Shown here piece by piece: positions 4,499-5,767 of a stretch of DNA of 5,767 bases. The stretch is taken from contig JALSLF010000482.1 in NCBI GenBank assembly GCA_026988445.1, positions 1 to 5,767 on the forward strand, given 5' to 3'. Made by a program: the position numbers and the translations under genes. The notes beneath the pieces were generated by a model. The model did not search any database. It was not told where the DNA came from and was given only the letters and a program-made list of their open reading frames with translations. Within the stretch, counting starts at the first letter, position 1. Each line of letters starts with the position of its first letter. The stretch comes from Bacteroidales bacterium. GTDB lineage: Bacteria; Bacteroidota; Bacteroidia; Bacteroidales; NBLH01.

Positions 4499-4506
4499 CA
4501 AATATA
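4499..4506 (-). promoter_or_regulatory. Second exact -7 match just after ansA
   Basis: The minus strand reads TATATTTG, an exact TAnnTTTG match, 36 nt past the ansA stop codon. A TTTG lies 13 nt upstream of it, which is too close for a normal -33 element; at the normal distance there is only a T-run. It could drive the tRNA or an RNA from the gene-free region, but chance is likely. Confidence 0.2.
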
Positions 4507-4535
4507 AAAGGTTTTTTCTCAAATAAAAAAGTTTT
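4506..4535 (-). terminator. Weak A/U hairpin after ansA
   Basis: On the minus strand TTTTTT (4530-4525) pairs with AAAAAA (4517-4512) around a 7-nt loop. Flanking AAAA (4535-4532) and TTTT (4509-4506) can extend it past a small internal loop. It lies 7 nt after the ansA stop. There is no GC in the stem apart from unpaired bases, so it would be a poor terminator. It is the only terminator candidate close to ansA. Confidence 0.25.
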
Positions 4536-4541
4536 AATGTA

Positions 4542-5597
4542 TTAATAATCATTTGTTAATGTTATTTCACCGGCAATAGACCTTTGTAAATAGTTTTTTA
4601 GCTCTGAATTATTTAAATCTTGCCCCAGTAAAAACATTAATTTAGTAATGGCTGCTTCGGTAGTCATGTCTCCTCCGCTAACTACTCCGATTTCTGAAAA
4701 ACGGGCACTGGTTTCGTATCGTCCCAGTTCTACGCTTCCTGCATTACATTGTGTAATGTTTAAAATAATTATGCCTTTTTCTATTGCTTCTTTTAATAAT
4801 TCAATAAACCAATCATCGGTAGGACCGTTTCCCGAACCAAAAGTTTCCATTACAACAGCTTTTAGTTCTTTTGTTGATAAAACTGCTTGGACAAATTCTT
4901 TTTTTATACCGGGGAATAATTTTAAAATACCGATATTAGAATCTAATTTTTTATTTATTTTTATGAGTTTATCATGTTTTGGATAATGAATGGCATCGTA
5001 ATTATATTTAATATGTATCCCCACAATTGCCAATGCCGGATAATTAGGTGATTCGAAGGCATCAAAATATTCTGCATTGTATTTTCGGGTTCGGTTTCCC
5101 CTGTACAAATGATTTTCAAAGTAAATACATACTTCGGGCACAATTGGTTTTCCGTTTCGTTTGGCTGCTGCTATTTCTATTGAAGTAATGATATTTTCTT
5201 TACCATCGGTGCGAATAGTTTCAATAGGCAGTTGTGAGCCTGTAAAAATAACGGGCTTATGCAGATTTTCAAGCATAAAACTTAATGCTGATGCAGAATA
5301 GGACATGGTATCCGTTCCGTGCAAAATTACAAAACCATCATATTGGTCATGATTTTCTTGAATTATTTCTGCCAATTTTATCCATACCTCAGGATGAATA
5401 TCCGATGAATCAATAGGTTTATCAAATGAAATACTATGTATTTTATAACCAAATCTTTTTAAAGCCGGTACTTTTGCCGAAATATGTTCAAAATCAAATG
5501 CGCGTAAAGCTCCGGTTTCCGGATCGTTTATCATTCCAATCGTTCCACCGGTATAAATTAATAATATTGAAGTATGTTTATTCATTTTTTTAAGCAT
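4542..5597 (-). CDS. ansA: Type I (cytoplasmic) L-asparaginase
   Basis: Protein of 351 residues that hydrolyses L-asparagine to aspartate and ammonia. It carries both asparaginase signatures: IYTGGTIGM at 14-22, containing the nucleophilic Thr, and ILHGTDTMSYSA at 91-102, with the Thr95-Asp96 pair that activates water. GSQLPIETIRTDGKENI at 120-136 and YRGNRTRKYNAEYFDAF at 165-181 are typical of the type I branch, and Lys172 probably corresponds to the catalytic Lys. TQCNAGSVELGRYET (282-296) and VSGGDMTTEAAITKL (306-320) complete the C-terminal domain. Cys284 aligns with the region of the allosteric Cys273 of E. coli AnsA, so asparagine-dependent activation is possible. There is no signal peptide, in keeping with the cytoplasmic enzyme. 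A second ATG at 5585-5583 (MNKHTSILLIYTGG) is an equally reasonable start. The gene follows tatD by 18 nt, probably in one operon. Confidence 0.96.
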   Translation of the reverse strand: MLKKMNKHTSILLIYTGGTIGMINDPETGALRAFDFEHISAKVPALKRFGYKIHSISFDKPIDSSDIHPEVWIKLAEIIQENHDQYDGFVILHGTDTMSYSASALSFMLENLHKPVIFTGSQLPIETIRTDGKENIITSIEIAAAKRNGKPIVPEVCIYFENHLYRGNRTRKYNAEYFDAFESPNYPALAIVGIHIKYNYDAIHYPKHDKLIKINKKLDSNIGILKLFPGIKKEFVQAVLSTKELKAVVMETFGSGNGPTDDWFIELLKEAIEKGIIILNITQCNAGSVELGRYETSARFSEIGVVSGGDMTTEAAITKLMFLLGQDLNNSELKNYLQRSIAGEITLTNDY

Positions 5598-5615
5598 AAA
5601 TATATATTAAATAGC

Positions 5616-5767
5616 TTATTTATTTGTTAAACCAAATAAATTTTCTGCATTTTTGGTGGTAATATTTGCTACCGTTTGTAAATCTACATTATGTATATCG
5701 GCAATTTTTTCTGCAATATATAATAAAAAAGCACTTTCATTACGTTTTCCGCGTTTTGGAGTAGGAG
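5616..5767 (-). CDS. tatD: TatD-family metal-dependent hydrolase (partial, C-terminus only)
   Basis: The last 49 codons of a gene that enters from the window edge and stops at TAA 5618-5616. The visible start PTPKRGKRNES is the conserved end-of-barrel motif of TatD proteins (commonly P.PHRGKRNEP), here with Lys for His and Ser for the usual Pro. It is followed by a helix and the family's usual finish, VANITTKNAENLFGL. TatD proteins are TIM-barrel, divalent-metal-dependent hydrolases with 3'-to-5' exonuclease activity on DNA, usually about 255-265 residues, so about four fifths of the protein, including most metal ligands, is outside the window. Its stop lies 18 nt before the ansA start. The family is well supported by this tail, but which TatD paralogue it is cannot be told. 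Confidence 0.88.
   Translation of the reverse strand, partial: PTPKRGKRNESAFLLYIAEKIADIHNVDLQTVANITTKNAENLFGLTNK

Larger units (their letters stand above)
4122..4541. other. Gene-free 420-nt region between ansA and tRNA-Ser
   Basis: No credible protein gene on either strand; the only reading frames here are a dozen codons or fewer, or have no family features. The half nearest the tRNA holds a cluster of structures listed separately: a T9 run, a 14-bp palindrome, a nested palindrome with a GC clamp, and a bulged GC hairpin. The half nearest ansA is very A/T-rich and shows only two exact TAnnTTTG matches and a weak A/U hairpin after ansA. For the tRNA promoter the nearest -7-like octamer is TAAAATTG (minus strand, 4149-4142), one mismatch from consensus, so I do not call it. 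Confidence 0.7.

Noticed and set aside
4122..4541. CRISPR array in the gene-free region
   Set aside because: The repeated motifs are inverted, not direct; there is no regular repeat-spacer pattern and no cas gene.
4648..5143. Two further reading frames inside ansA (plus 4648-4986, minus 4961-5143)
   Set aside because: Both overlap conserved asparaginase motifs in another frame and show no recognisable features.

Overview
The window looks like chromosomal DNA from an AT-rich member of the Bacteroidota, probably near the Bacteroidales. I base this on low GC, mostly A-rich leaders without strong Shine-Dalgarno sites, an ExbB / small membrane protein / ExbD / ExbD cluster of the Bacteroidota kind, and several matches to the TAnnTTTG -7 promoter element of that phylum. 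Every gene I can support lies on the minus strand, so gene order runs from high to low coordinates.

Layout in direction of transcription: (1) 5767-5616, the last 49 codons of a TatD-family metal-dependent hydrolase. (2) 5597-4542, a complete type I L-asparaginase (ansA), 18 nt behind tatD and probably co-transcribed with it. (3) 4541-4122, a 420-nt gene-free stretch that is not featureless. It holds a GC-tipped nested palindrome, a second bulged hairpin, a 14-bp perfect palindrome followed by a T9 run on the minus strand, and two exact -7 matches. (4) 4121-4034, tRNA-Ser(GGA). (5) 3963-1510, an energy-transduction operon: exbB (with signal peptide and acidic linker), an unnamed four-helix membrane protein, and two ExbD/TolR proteins. 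It ends in a strong intrinsic terminator at 1485-1452. (6) 1435-764, modB, a molybdate ABC-transporter permease with no modA next to it. (7) 699-1, the N-terminal 233 residues of a secernin-type (peptidase family C69) N-terminal-nucleophile hydrolase, cut by the window edge.

Working picture: the ExbB/ExbD operon should encode an inner-membrane proton-driven motor of the Ton/Tol class that powers an outer-membrane process. No TonB or TolA partner is in the window. The four-helix protein between exbB and exbD is the least understood part and may be an accessory subunit. The other protein-coding genes are housekeeping functions: nuclease-type hydrolase, asparagine breakdown, molybdate uptake and peptide/amide hydrolysis. 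The best candidate for something undescribed is the intergenic region at 4164-4414. Its structure pairs better as minus-strand RNA than as plus-strand RNA, and a candidate promoter and a T-run lie on the right sides, so it may be an unannotated structured RNA or a mobile palindromic repeat.
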